From Climacium dendroides (lineage: Eukaryota; Streptophyta; Bryopsida; Hypnales; Climaciaceae), in the NCBI GenBank assembly GCA_950106755.1, contig OX467084.1, positions 1,984,001-2,048,000 on the forward strand: a stretch of DNA of 64,000 nucleotides. The letters are read 5' to 3'. Both the position numbers and the translations under genes were made by a program. Under the pieces are notes generated by a model. The model did not search any database, was not told the origin of the DNA, and saw only the letters and a program-made list of their open reading frames with translations. Shown piece by piece: positions 1 through 10,499 of this stretch (positions are counted from its first letter, which is position 1; every line of letters begins with the position of its first letter).

Positions 1-70
1 ATCAATTCAAGGTTAATTTATTTTTCCTTCATTCACAGACATTCTTTGGTATGATTCTTGTTGTAGACTT

Positions 71-321
71 CATCACAAAGTTTACACCCTACAGTTTGGC
101 AACAGTTATCATGCGATTATCGTTGTTTCATGAGTTTGCACGTTAATCGCATTGTTATCGCATCATTACGGTGCATTGCTTCCCACTTGTAACTATATCA
201 TAATGATGCGAAGCAATGCACCGTAATGATGCGATAACAATGCAATTAACATGCGAACTTATGAAACAATGATAACCGCACAATAACTGTTGCCAAACCG
301 TAGGGTCTAAACTTTGTGATG
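71..321. repeat. Foldback (long inverted repeat) MITE-like element
   Basis: Two arms of about 110 bp, roughly 71-182 and 210-321, are reverse complements with about 90% identity. They are separated by a short unpaired loop of under 30 bases. The termini read CATCACAAAGTTTA and its complement. No open reading frame of note lies inside and I found no convincing target-site duplication. The structure fits a foldback MITE or an inverted duplication; a transcript across it would form a near-complete hairpin. Confidence 0.8.
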
Positions 322-1705
322 TTGTGATTGTCATGTTTGCTATGGTGTTCTTTACATATGCTAATGGATTTGGACCCTCTTGTTAGAAGTTTGCCACTTA
401 ACTTGACAAGGTTTTTAGTTTCAAACAATTAGCGTTTTAACTACTATTAGAATTGTTCGGTTGACAGGTACAATAGAACCTCTTCTAACCAATAGATCTT
501 GGACCATCCTGACAAGATTGCAGTAGAGAAGTTTATTTGTTTATAGAGGGGTCATTTTTAGTTATAACCTTTGTATGGGGACAAGTCTGAGACTAGCCTG
601 ACAATATTAGTTAAGAGAGGTTTATTGACTTTTGGAGGGTGTACTTAGAGAGTTCTACTATATTCTTGTTAGCAAATCCAAGAGCATTCCAGGAATGCTC
701 TTAATTCGGATACCTTCCGCAAACTATACATGCTGTATTAAAAGCTGCCCCCAACGGATACAAGGATCTGATGCTGATGTTAAGTACATTCTCAAAAACC
801 GGTATCAACATGAACTTATTGTGCAGGATTTTAAAGGCAAGGAGTTGCAATTGGGTCATCTGAATTTTGAAAGTTATCCCAACGACAGACTTGCTAACCG
901 ATTGGGTGCAGGTCGTACTTCGAAGGCACAAGCTCCATGGAAGAATCCCGTCTGTTGCACGGTCCAAGGCACATTCTTTTTTTCTTAACACAAGCAAAAA
1001 AAACCCTTTACTGCAAGAAAAATAGAGTACAACAAACCCAGCCGCAAGCGGCCTGAAAATAACAGCAACACTGGAATGTAGGCAGGGAATGTGATCTTGG
1101 CCAGCAGCTCACCGCAGGGAACAGGGAGTTCATAGGATGAGTCAGCTTTTGGCCGTCCTCATCCGGTAATTTTTCATTGTTATTCGGTTGTTGTCTAAGC
1201 TTAGTCATTTTGTTTGGTAAACAACCAATTTTTTTTCTTACTTTGGTCGTTTTCTTTAAGTTAGCAAAAGCAATCAGTAAAAAATAGGCAAATAAAACAC
1301 AGAAAACTAAGCTCAAAAATTCAATTGAAGGCAATTCATCAACTAAAAGCAATTCATTTGCATACTACCATACTTGGAAATCAAGTTCAACTTTCATCAA
1401 CTTTTTTAAAAGTGTTGAATTTTTTTACTAATTCAAAGACCAAATAGTCAAATTTAAAAATAAATGTAAAGATGGTTGGTCCAAAATCCATTGAATTTAG
1501 TAATAGTCCATAAAATCAAAGACCAATTTGTCATTTGACCATCTACCAATAAAAAAAAATAGATGGAAAAATTAAGGGATTAGTTCATTAGCATTTATTG
1601 AGTAGAGAGTGGAGAGGTCATTTCTATGATGAAATTCATTGTTCGTCATAGATTATGGGACAATTTGAAGATGAGAGTTTTGACCACTCATTGTCAAAAA
1701 TGCGG
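322..1705. other. Gene-free stretch with one unassigned ORF
   Basis: Mostly AT-rich. The part at about 620-1160 is less AT-rich and carries an open frame on the plus strand at 632-988 (118 codons). Its middle part (codons about 45-90) has balanced composition and could be an old exon, but I do not recognise it and see no supporting splice pattern. Minus-strand frames over the same bases look like shadows. The remainder holds nothing I can name. Confidence 0.3.
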
Positions 1706-2081
1706 GAATTGTGTATAAAGTAGAATTTCAAACCTCATTTAAGCATAGTAGGATAAAAAATTCCAAAAAACTTTGAACTGGAAAAATATGGAAAATCAAT
1801 CTAAATTTCATCTCCAAAAATCTGTTTGTAATTTTGAGACTGTAATCAAACGTTATGGACCAAGTTTAGAGAGGGGTTAATAGGGACATTTTTCTTGGCA
1901 TTTTCAAACATCCTTTTTGAATTTTATCCATAACTTTTGATTGGAGGCTCAAAATCACAAACAAATTTTTGGAGATGAAATTTAGATTGATTTTCTACAT
2001 TTGCTTGGTTCGAAATTTTAAATTTTTTTTATTCACCATGCTTAAATGAGGTATGAAATTCTACTTTATACATAATTATTA
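1706..2081. repeat. Inverted repeat, diverged foldback
   Basis: A left arm at about 1706-1860 and a right arm at about 1920-2081 are reverse complements with several small indels. Landmarks are the TATAAAGTAGAATTTC and GAAATTCTACTTTATA ends, and a shared block around TTTGGAGATGAAATTTAGAT. The spacer is about 60 bp. No coding capacity. Probably an old foldback MITE. Confidence 0.65.
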
Positions 2082-2270
2082 TGACTTCATTATGAATAGT
2101 TGAACTTTTAACTAATCCTAATTTACATAGCCCACATGGGTTGCTTTACCTCCTACCACCTCACTTGTATAAAGAGCTTGTCTTCATACCTCATGGTACT
2201 CACATTCAATGAACATTGAAGATTTTTGGCAATTGCCGGATATCTTGGATTCTTTAATTCATGGAATGTT

Positions 2271-2537
2271 GGCTATACCTCTTTGGGCTAGGGTGGATTG
2301 ACCCCTTCATTGCCCCGTTTTATCCTTGAGAAAAATGTTGTGGAATTTTTTATTTGCAATCAGATGGATTTTTTTTGCAAAGGCTGAATTCAGATTTGCA
2401 ATCCGTGGCCCCAAATTAGCTAGGGGCAATGTATAAATATAAAAAATCATGGCAAAAAAATAGGGGGCTTTTTTTCACAAATAACCCTGGCTGGGGCAAT
2501 GAAGGGGTTAGTTCTCCTTGGCCATACCTTTGGGCTA
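2271..2537. repeat. MITE-like element with 16-bp terminal inverted repeats inside a near-direct repeat
   Basis: The core 2301-2508 begins ACCCCTTCATTGCCCC and ends with its exact reverse complement. Outside it, the host sequence at 2271-2290 and 2520-2537 is nearly the same in direct orientation (GGCTATACC..TTTGGGCTAG against GGCCATACC..TTTGGGCTAG). This may be a long target duplication or an earlier tandem repeat split by insertion. The internal sequence is AT-rich and includes a GGGGGCTTTTTTT run like the ends of the hAT-like MITE described at 10.2 kb. Confidence 0.6.
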
Positions 2538-2751
2538 GTCACCTAGGAACTGGTGGTAGCATAAGTAGGACAGTCAAAATCCCTTATTTCTTAATAAAAA
2601 CCGGATGAAAACCATCATTTTTTTTTATCATAAGCGGTTGATTTTCTATACTCCAAGTATTCTATTCGGTTATACGGCCTAAAATTTTGAAATTAAAACA
2701 ATAATTTGCTAATTTTTTTCGACTGATTTTCTATTAGAGGCACTTTACATC

Positions 2752-2937
2752 ATGGACCAAAAGAAAGTTGTTCATGCCAAAGCTCTTCCGGCCTCTCAAT
2801 TGAAGGAAAACAGTCCACGTATGCAATATAGTGTGAAAGCTGAAGATGGCAAGAAGACGGCAAAAGGTGGGCCCTATGAAGTTCAAAATTCCAACACTAG
2901 AACTATTCTACTACAAGAGCCATTGCCGCCGCCTTAA
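2752..2937 (+). CDS. Small ORF of unknown nature
   Basis: An ATG-started frame of 61 codons, rich in Lys and Gln. It lies upstream of the dehydrogenase pseudogene. I recognise no domain and see no splice context that ties it to the pseudogene. It could be a leftover exon of an unrelated gene or chance. Confidence 0.15.
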   Translation: MDQKKVVHAKALPASQLKENSPRMQYSVKAEDGKKTAKGGPYEVQNSNTRTILLQEPLPPP

Positions 2938-3513
2938 GTGTACAAGAGTCCAAAATTACACGGAAAAAACGCCGCGCTACAGCCACCTTCCACCTAGAAA
3001 TCTCCAATAGAGTTTTGCTGCTAGTGGCAGGACACATCATCTATTTTTTCATCCATGCACTTTCTTCCTTCCTACCCCTCTAATGTGAAAACCCACTACC
3101 ATCCGCAACCAATACACATTCAAGTGATGCTATTGCCTCTCACCTTCCTACCGCTCATGCGAAGCGCCTCTTAGCCGCCGGATCTCCCCGCCGTACGTTG
3201 GCCCAGCCAATGACACCACACGGAGACAAGTGTAAATCGCAACAGGAAACGCCTACTTCACTCCCGCCAACGTGACAATGTGCCGACTGCAACACCCTGT
3301 GAACCGAACCAACCCTTCTCTGGAGGATCCCTGCGTGGCGGCAAACGATTATACGAATGCCGTCGTCGCCATTGATGTAAACACGAGGAGAGTCTCCCGG
3401 GGAAAGAATCTTGGTGGATTGGACGTGTTCGTACTCGCTTGTATTATCAGACCCACGGGGGGTAATTGTCCTGAAAGCTCTGGCGAAGACTACGACTTCG
3501 GAGAGTCGCCCAT

Positions 3514-3642
3514 GTTGCTCACCATCCACACCGAGGAGGCTCCCTGCCCTCGGGCTTGTATCCGCCTTCGTTGTGCTTTTATCAGTAAAGCTCAACCCTC
3601 GAATGGGTTTCACCATCCACACGAGGAGGCTCCCAGTCGTGA
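3514..3642. repeat. Direct repeat bounding an insertion inside the pseudogene
   Basis: ACCATCCACACCGAGGAGGC at about 3518 recurs, one base shorter, at about 3613, some 95 bp apart. In the propeller protein the residues on either side (MLLTI and RDIVVVGQ) should be close together, so the block between the repeats looks like a duplication or insertion that disrupts the reading frame. Confidence 0.6.
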
Positions 3643-4402
3643 CATTGTGGTGGTGGGGCAGAAGAGTGGATTGGTTTGGGCTCCGGATCGTGGTAGCAGG
3701 GAACTCATCTGGGTCACGGTACGTGACCAAATCATTTCAGTCTCCTCCATTCAACTAAGTCTGCCAGGCACCTGCCACGAGGATGCTACACCAGGGTCTC
3801 ATAGTGGATTCATTGAGGGGAATGTGTAGGCAAATCCCTGCAAATTTCTCATTTTCCGACGAATCAGCTCGGGCATTTGCCACCTTTTAAAGTTCCATTT
3901 AAGCAGGGATCTGGACAAATGTAATAACTTGGACATCAGTGGGAAGTGAGACTCAACAGAACCTGATCCAGCTTCTATACGGATCCTTGTACCAACAGCA
4001 ACTCGTGTATTCATACTCTTGACTGGCTTTCAATTAGCAAGTGGAGTTGGCGAAATGTCTAATGGTAACTAATCTTTGATTGGAAATGGGTTTGACTACA
4101 GTCCCTTCGACAGAGGTCTACAACCTCCCACTTTGAATGAAAGACATCGATAAAGATTTGATCGCACACAGATTCGGCTCTTGTGCTCACAGCTCTCAGC
4201 TCTGTGGTGATCTCCCTATGAAAGCGCACTCCTAATTATAGATAAAAGTGACGCAAATAGTATCCTCTACCTTATGCTTGAAGATCAGCATGACAGACAT
4301 TGAATGTGTTGTGGTCGATTGCAGACTGCGGGACCTGGAAGATCACTAGGAGGAAGCTCCGGAAGAATGACAACAGTGAGACAGCAAGAGAGTGTTCATG
4401 CA

Positions 4403-4788
4403 CATTAGGGGTAGTCAGACCTTCTTCACTTGGCACTTGAAGAATGGAGAATGAGAAGTTGGTGAGGGTTTGGAGGAGCCAATGGGAAGCCACGGAGGGT
4501 GAAGAAGGTGTGACACCCTTAAAAGATGTGTTTAGGGTAGAGAATGAATAAATGGGGAAAGTGCCACTTGAAAAAGGAAAAAGGAGAGCATAAAAGAATA
4601 AACTTAAGTACATATATCTCCCACACTCCCACTCTTCACCTCCGGAGGTGAAGAGTGGGAGTGCGGAAGATATATGTACTCAAGTATATTCTATTGCGAA
4701 AGGACAACATCAACTGAACCCCAACGTGCCACGTCCGTGTTCTCCATTCTTCAACTCCGGTGTGAAGAAGGTGTGACTACCCCTATTA
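4403..4788. repeat. Inverted duplication with a near-perfect palindromic core
   Basis: The core 4603-4684 is a palindrome with 41-bp arms, four mismatches and no loop, centred on CCTCCGGAGG. Outside it, 4403-4451 is the reverse complement of 4739-4788, which is propeller coding sequence. The left side has about 100 extra bases. A further direct copy of GTGAAGAAGGTGTGAC lies near 4499. This is a rearranged inverted duplication of a pseudogene exon. Confidence 0.75.
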
Positions 4789-5383
4789 GCAATGATGATA
4801 GGGAGGACTTTAAATTGTTACTTTCGACAGAAGTTGTCCAACGAGGGGTGTGGGTTGTCATGGATGCTGCCATTGGCAACTTCTTGTGGAGTGCTGCCAA
4901 CCCCGACAATTTCACCTCAAATCCCCCGGTAAGAAACGACGCCAGCTGCTTTCCACGCCAATGGCAAATTTTTCTGCATGATCATACCCGGTTCTGCAGT
5001 TAACCTATGCGATTGGGTGATCTTCGGAGGGTCCAATGGCAATTATACCGTTACACTAGAGCCAGGGAAGCTGATGGCGTTGGATGCGAAAACAGGGGAC
5101 ATCTTGTGGACGCACCAAACTCCCGGTCCCTTAGCTGGTGGAGTCAACGGCTTTGCATACGTATGAATAGGCACCAATCTCGCATTTCGGACTCTCCTGG
5201 GAACAAGATCATCAGAATACTTCGCGAAGTCGGTCCTTGCATTCTCTCCAGGACCGTCGTCAGCCTGCAGCGTTTTTCCGCAGTAAGCGTTACAATCTGA
5301 ACTCAGAAACGCGAAAAGAAAATTCGTGTATATCTTTCACATTCTAACTATGAAATACATTCATTCAGGTCACACTGTCGGTA

Positions 5384-6038
5384 CACTACAAGAGAGTGTA
5401 CAGTTTGCAGCAGTTTCTGCAATGGTTTTGCAATGCCCGCAATTTTTTTTGAATGACTTTGCAATGGTTTTGCAGTGTATTTGCATTGGCACTACAATGG
5501 TACATCTACACTAGCGTTTGCAATGTCCCATATTGATAGTCAAGGGTACTATGAGGTTGAACATATAAGAGTTGTAAGTTGTCAAAATCTATAACAGTGA
5601 ATTCCATCCATTTCAAGGTTTAGTGTAGTTTAGAATCTATACAATTTTATAGTATGTGAATTTATGAAATTTTTAAATAAATGAAATGTACATATTACTA
5701 GCATTTTGAACTCTTGAAATCTAGAAATTGTCTAGATCAAAATTCTAGAAAGTACAAATGATTTAGATTGAAACTTGAAATCTACATTTCAGTTAGATTT
5801 GATACTCCCAAATCTAAGAATCATATTGATTATATGTAATTACATATTTCTTTGCAATGATTATTGCAACATTTTTGCAATAGTTTCTTACATGATATCA
5901 ATAACAAGTTTGCAATTCTTTTGCTGTGCATTAGTTATTTTTTGAGATCCAGACTAAGTTCAGTTACATATCATTCAATTGCAGCACCATTGCAAATGAA
6001 TTGCAACTGTGTTGCAAACACTGCTTTCTGTTGTAGTG
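5384..6038. mobile_element. Non-autonomous CACTA element (655 bp) with GTA target duplication
   Basis: The element begins CACTACAAGAGAGTG and ends, read from the other strand, CACTACAACAGAAAGC. It is flanked on both sides by GTA (5381-5383 and 6039-6041), the 3-bp duplication expected for CACTA (En/Spm, CMC) transposons. Both ends are packed with subterminal TTGCAATG/CATTGCAA motifs, which in this superfamily are transposase binding sites. There is no transposase frame. Removing it restores a short open frame VTLSVVEEYRP directly after a CAG acceptor, so it inserted into an exon of the propeller pseudogene. Confidence 0.88.
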
Positions 6039-6419
6039 GTAGTTGAAGAGTATCGCCCATAGTGACGTTGTAAGACTTGCATTTTTATAGTCCAGCAAAA
6101 TGACTGCCTATGCATCCAGACTTCTACGAACCAAAGAGGTTACACTCAAACCAAAGAACATCGTCAACACGAGCAAAAACGGCCACATGAAGAGGCATCC
6201 ATCGATATTTAATTAAAACAGATATCAGACTTCTGTTTAAGAAGTGACGACAAACATGACTGGAAGATCTAAACTGATTTGTCCTATTATAGTGCAGGTG
6301 ACACTCATTTACCCAAGCCGCACTATCTTAACATGGCGTAGTTCAAAATTTTACTGTACTGTGTTGTGCCTCATCCAACTCCAACATTCGACTCCAAACC
6401 TAAACCCTTGAATCCACTT

Positions 6420-6620
6420 ATGGTTTAGGGTTTAACACTCAGATTAGGGTTCGAGTTTCGTCAAACATCCTCGTCCTTACACCATAAAATGGCCGTGTCA
6501 TCTCCAAGTCAATGCGCAGTTCGTAAGTCCTCCTCGTCACTGACACGACCTTTAAAAAAATTCACGATGGCGGCAACTCCAGTTTTCACGGTTGCTAAGG
6601 TTGTCAATCCTTGTATGTGA
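6420..6620 (+). CDS. Short ORF with a plastid-transit-like N terminus, possible orphan first exon
   Basis: The frame 6489-6620 starts MAVSSPSQCAVRKSSSSL and stays rich in Ser, Arg, Lys, Ala and Thr without acids, like a chloroplast transit peptide, to a stop after 43 residues. A possible donor GCTAAG|GTTGTC lies just before the stop. Upstream at about 6420-6455 are two AGGGTT-type words (TTTAGGGTTTAA and ATTAGGGTT) resembling telo-box elements. I cannot connect it with a downstream exon. It could be the first exon of a decayed plastid-protein gene. Confidence 0.25.
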
Positions 6621-7959
6621 CCTCACAGCTCAAGAACAGAATCTTGAAAAAGAATCGAGCACAAATCAGTCCAATGCAATGATCAAAAACGTCATCACAA
6701 ACTACGAAAATTCGGATTTCGTGCTACTCACTCTCCACCTGCTTGATCCTAGCCTCCACCAATATGCCCGCACCTACGCCTGCCACGGTGAGAAACGAAT
6801 ACAAAGCAATCGTCCTGCAAAATGTACCACTCCGGGTCGAGTCTGACCTTCGCCTTGCCCACTGCTCTCTCCGGCGCCTGGAAAATATCTCCCCCCAGCT
6901 TCCCCACTGCTGTCTCTTACTACCTCTGTCCCTCTAAAAACCTCCAATAACCTTCCCCATGAGGATTTACTATATTTTTAGTCTTTATGCCAGTGACACA
7001 TACATTCAAGGATCTATGCAAAATCTCCATCTTAGGCGGCGGGGTTCAGCCCCCTAAAATCTATGCTGGAAGTATCATATTTGAGAATCGTTTGTAAATG
7101 CTGCCAACTTGTCATTTCTAATGATTTAAAGGTTAGTGGCAACAATGAACCACTCCCTCATGTTGCCTGTTTCTACTTTCCGTTTGGATTGCTGAACCAA
7201 AACGTCTACGAATGCTCTAGCAAATGCTTCTTCACTTCAACCTTCCGATCTGACAATCCCTTGTTGAATACATTGAATTCCTCGAGGTGTCCGTTTGCTT
7301 TAACCTCATGGAACCCATACTGTCTTCATTAAAATGGCGGTCTTTCGTATGCCATTTTCACATGACCGAAAAATGGGGAGGAGAAGAGGTGTGTTGAGTA
7401 GCACGCTGTGGTTGTGGTGCGTGGTAAAGGAATCTGCGGCAAATGTGTGAGTGGAGTAATTTTCCACGTAGGAATTGTAGGAGACAATGGCCTTTCAAGT
7501 TGCATTGCACTTTCCTGTCGGCACGACTTTCTAGGTTGTGGATGGGTTTCCGAGGAGTGGACGTGATGGCCGTGTCCATGCTGCGGATGACTCACAGATC
7601 GGTGGGCGACAATGACGAAAACAATGGTGCCCGGTGGTCGTCCCGGACGATAATTGTTGCCACTTTGCCCGCCTTTTTTCACATGAACTCGGTACTAAGG
7701 ATAGATTCCTGGAGGTTAAGGATTTCAATCTGGCGTTGCGAGCATTTGCTTGTCCACTTCTTTGGAAAGGATCCTTGGACGTATTGGGTTACAGAATTGT
7801 ACCGGCATTAGTTTTTACAACTAGTTATAATGCATTCAATTTGACTGGAAGTTTGTGGTATTTGCTCCAGAAGAATGAAAGGCCCTGGGAATGGTGCTGT
7901 GTAAAGACCTTTGCTTTTTGTGTTGACCTCCGTTTTTGAGGCTCAAAAGCCGCTCACTA
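6621..7959. other. Gene-free stretch, moderately GC-rich, with overlapping short ORFs
   Basis: The pieces 6720-6930 and 7330-7720 have near-balanced base composition and short open frames on both strands, none of which I recognise. They may be decayed exons or UTR of the carrier pseudogene that begins at 7960, but no carrier motif can be read here. Confidence 0.3.
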
Positions 7960-10196
7960 CTGGTAACAGAAGGAGCAATAGCTGGAGCCGCGGCAGGGAT
8001 TTATGCAATTGACACCATCAAAACTCGTCTTCAGGTTGATGATGGATCACCTTGCTGAATTGCTGATATCGATTTGAATGACGAGTTGGTTGTTGGGATT
8101 GCTAAAGGCTAGTTTCAGTATCGAGATGCTTGCTTTTCCAGGTATGTCTGAAACTTTTGTATTGGAAGTTGAATCTTATGAATTTGCAAATGCTAACGTG
8201 TGAGGATCACGAAGGTGTTATACAGCTGTTATTAGGCATCAGTTCGTGGCATTATGTCAGCTTTTGCAGGTTACCTGCAGGGCGTTCTCGTGGAGGGTGT
8301 GATTTGAATCGGTGTCAGGCTGCAAGGTCTGGCGGGAAGATAGTGTTTAAGGGATTGTACTCGGGTCTTGCAAGCGTATTATTGTCTGTAACTCTCTCCT
8401 CCTGGCTGTCTTTTAAAATTCTCTTTGCTCAGTGCCTTTTTTTTAATGCATTTTACCGTAGACTTCGACTTTTCAAGGAGCATATGAACAACAACAGTTT
8501 TTTTTTTCCTTCTGCGGTACAGAGGATTTCCTAGCTTGCAGTTGAAAACTTCATTTTCATGTCATTTTCACAGTCTATTGATTATGGCATTGATGAACTA
8601 GTATTTTATGACTTGATTATACGGCAGGGCATCAACAATCTTTGTGGGTGTATGAACCATTGAAAAGGAAACTGCTGGATGTGTTTCCAGATCACCTGAG
8701 CTCTGTTGCATATCCGGTAAGGCCGGATACAATTTGTTTTCAATTTCGAAAGGCAGGTGTTCGCAGAGATTAATTCTAGTTGATAGATTTTCAAATGAAC
8801 CAAATTGACGGCAGAAGAAATGAATTCGCTCTTATTGAAGCCAATGATAATGCAGAAGAAAAAGAATGAGACAAAAGAGAAAAGAACAGTGATTCTTGGA
8901 TGGAATTTTTGTAGGTTTCATGAATCAGATGCTGCTTGGGGAGACTATCACACGTATTGGCCACTTATACTTTTGCATTGTGTGAATTCGCCTCTATCGC
9001 AATCTTTCATTATTACAAGAATTTGCAGTGATCACAATCTGAGTGCTGACCAATTTTTAGTAGTTTTGTATGTGTGTAATATATGAAAGACTAAATGGAC
9101 TACAAAATCACTATTGGAGTGCACCTTTGGCTTCCACATGTGAAGCCCTCTCCTAATCCTTCCTCCATTGTTGGCACTCATGGCTAGTAGCTATTACATT
9201 CAATAATCTTAATGGTTTCTGAGAATTTCTTGGATATTGCTATGCTGGATTCTGTAGACTGCTGGGGCTGGAAGGTGCTGCTGCTTCACTGATACTTGTG
9301 CCGACAGAGGTTCGCGTCTCAGTTTGTTCTCTTCCTTGTTTGTGTCTATCGTGTACCTGATTGTCTGCATTTTATGTTCATGTGGTCTAGTAGTGTTTGC
9401 GTATGGAATCGCGAAATTTATACAAATACTTCAATATATTACTCGAGTTCTTGTTCTTTACTGGTCATCTTGTTGAGATTTGTTTGCGTGTGAAATTTTG
9501 TAGGTTGTGAAACAAAGAATGCAAACAGGGCAATTCCCATCCGCACACTCAGCAGTGAGGCAAATCTTGGCCAAGGAGGGTGGTCGTGGTCTATTTGCGG
9601 TATATGATCTTCCTCTATACTTCTAAGGGACTAAGTACTGTTGTTTCATCTGCGAGTTGAGTTGTTTCATATCTGCATTTTCTACTTATCTGCTCCGTGC
9701 CTCCATCAGATTCAGGGTGCACTCTACGCTCAAATGACGTTTTCTTATGCAGGGTTTTGGATCTTTCCTATTGCGAGATTTACCACTTGATGCAATTCGG
9801 TCTTGCATATACGAATAGCTGAGGATGAGCTTGAAGAAATTTGTGAATATTCTGGCTGAGGGTTTTTTTGCAAGTTGAAGCACATTTTGAGCAGTCTCAG
9901 TTTACTGAACTCTCAAACAAGCGTTCTTGCAATTTGTCTCATAGCAATGTGATATCCATTGACCATTGTAGTTAGAGTGATGTTTGCAATTTTTATCGCC
10001 ACAGGTGAACAGAGATCTTCTAGATGTCAAGACTGCACTTGTGGGCGCAACGTCTGGTATAGGCTTCTGCAAGAATCATCTTTCTAGTCTTGTAATTGTT
10101 GCTTGCATAAAATATTCAAAATACTTGAAGACTGAAATCACTAACACTGTAAACTATTTGTTTGATGTTGCTCCATCATTCGAGGGTAGATATGTA
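7960..10196 (+). pseudogene. S-adenosylmethionine carrier-like mitochondrial carrier pseudogene
   Basis: Consecutive exon remnants match the plant SAM carrier (SAMC) of the mitochondrial carrier family, which exchanges S-adenosylmethionine across plastid or mitochondrial inner membranes. In order: LVTEGAIAGAAAG..AIDTIKTRLQV (7960-8040, first carrier signature, with residues missing before the conserved IDTIKTRL), GGKIVFKGLYSGLAS (about 8330), ASTIFVGV then YEPLKRKLLDVFPDHLSSVA (8629-8710), TAGAG..AAASLILVPTEV (9254-9300), VVKQRMQTGQFPSAHSAVRQ (9504-9595), SFLLRDLPLDAIRSCIYE then TAG (9765-9815), NRDLLDVKTALVGATSG (10008-10060). Lesions: a 2-bp loss at GTGGGTGTATGAA that shifts frame, a frameshift near 9265, a Gln codon turned to TAG, and loss of everything after the sixth piece. 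GT/AG borders remain (GTAAGG after VAYP, CAG before GFGSF), so it is a decayed genomic duplicate, not a retrocopy. Confidence 0.85.
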
Positions 10197-10499
10197 ACCT
10201 CAAGTAAGTGGGGCTTTTTTTTGGCTTTCTAGTGCCAGATTGCACTGGAAAAAAAAAATTGTCTAAAAAATGGCAAATAATCGTGAAGTTTTTCGCCAAA
10301 AAACTTTGAATAAAAAAAAAATCTTGGATGAAATTGCTAGATTGGAGATGAAAATAGAATTAGAGATATGTGGTATGCATGAATGTGATATTTTCTATTC
10401 AATATGTGGATGAATGCTGACATTTGGAGCACTACCATAACATTTTATAATGCCACTTTGGCACTTCATAAAAAATGTAAAAAAAGCCCTGACCTCAAG
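10197..10499. mobile_element. hAT-like MITE, copy 1
   Basis: The element runs from GGGGCTTTTTTTTGGC at 10210 to AAAAAAAGCCCTG at 10491. Its ends are imperfect inverted repeats of CAGGGCTTTTTTT type. The 8-bp word ACCTCAAG stands at 10197-10204 and again at 10492-10499; an 8-bp duplication and CAGGG ends are the marks of hAT transposons, although the left copy sits a few bases outside the repeat. Alignment with the copy at 53230-53520 is clear over the full length, including ATCTTGGATGAAAT and TGCCACTTTGGCACTTC. It lies where the carrier pseudogene stops. Confidence 0.75.

Larger units (their letters stand above)
3205..6080 (+). pseudogene. Polyvinyl-alcohol-dehydrogenase-like PQQ beta-propeller gene, broken
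   Basis: Pieces on the plus strand match the plant family of PQQ-propeller proteins annotated as polyvinylalcohol dehydrogenase-like. In order: IATGNAYFTPANVTMC (from about 3233), DYTNAVVAIDVNTRR and NLGGLDVFVLAC (3350-3450), DFGESPMLLTI, RDIVVVGQKSGLVWAPDR (about 3640-3695), DDREDFKLL..GVWVVMDA and GNFLWSAANPDNF (4795-4920), VIFGGSNGNYTVTLEPGKLM and ALDAKTGDILWTHQTPGP (5017-5135), then a probable last exon VTLSVVEEYRP plus stop split by a transposon. Lesions: a TAA in place of the Tyr codon before IATGN, frame changes, a direct-repeat insertion at 3510-3640, an inverted rearrangement at 4403-4788, and the CACTA insertion. Intron-like gaps (for example GTAAG near 4930 to CAG near 5000) show it is not a processed copy. 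The family is thought to be extracytoplasmic; this copy cannot be functional. Confidence 0.8.

Noticed and set aside
5326..5514. 62-codon plus-strand ORF near 5.4 kb
   Set aside because: It starts in the pseudogene intron and runs into the CACTA element; the frame is made of subterminal repeats.
7329..7811. Five overlapping ORFs on both strands near 7.5 kb
   Set aside because: Balanced GC makes stops rare on both strands here; none matches the carrier family or any other I know.
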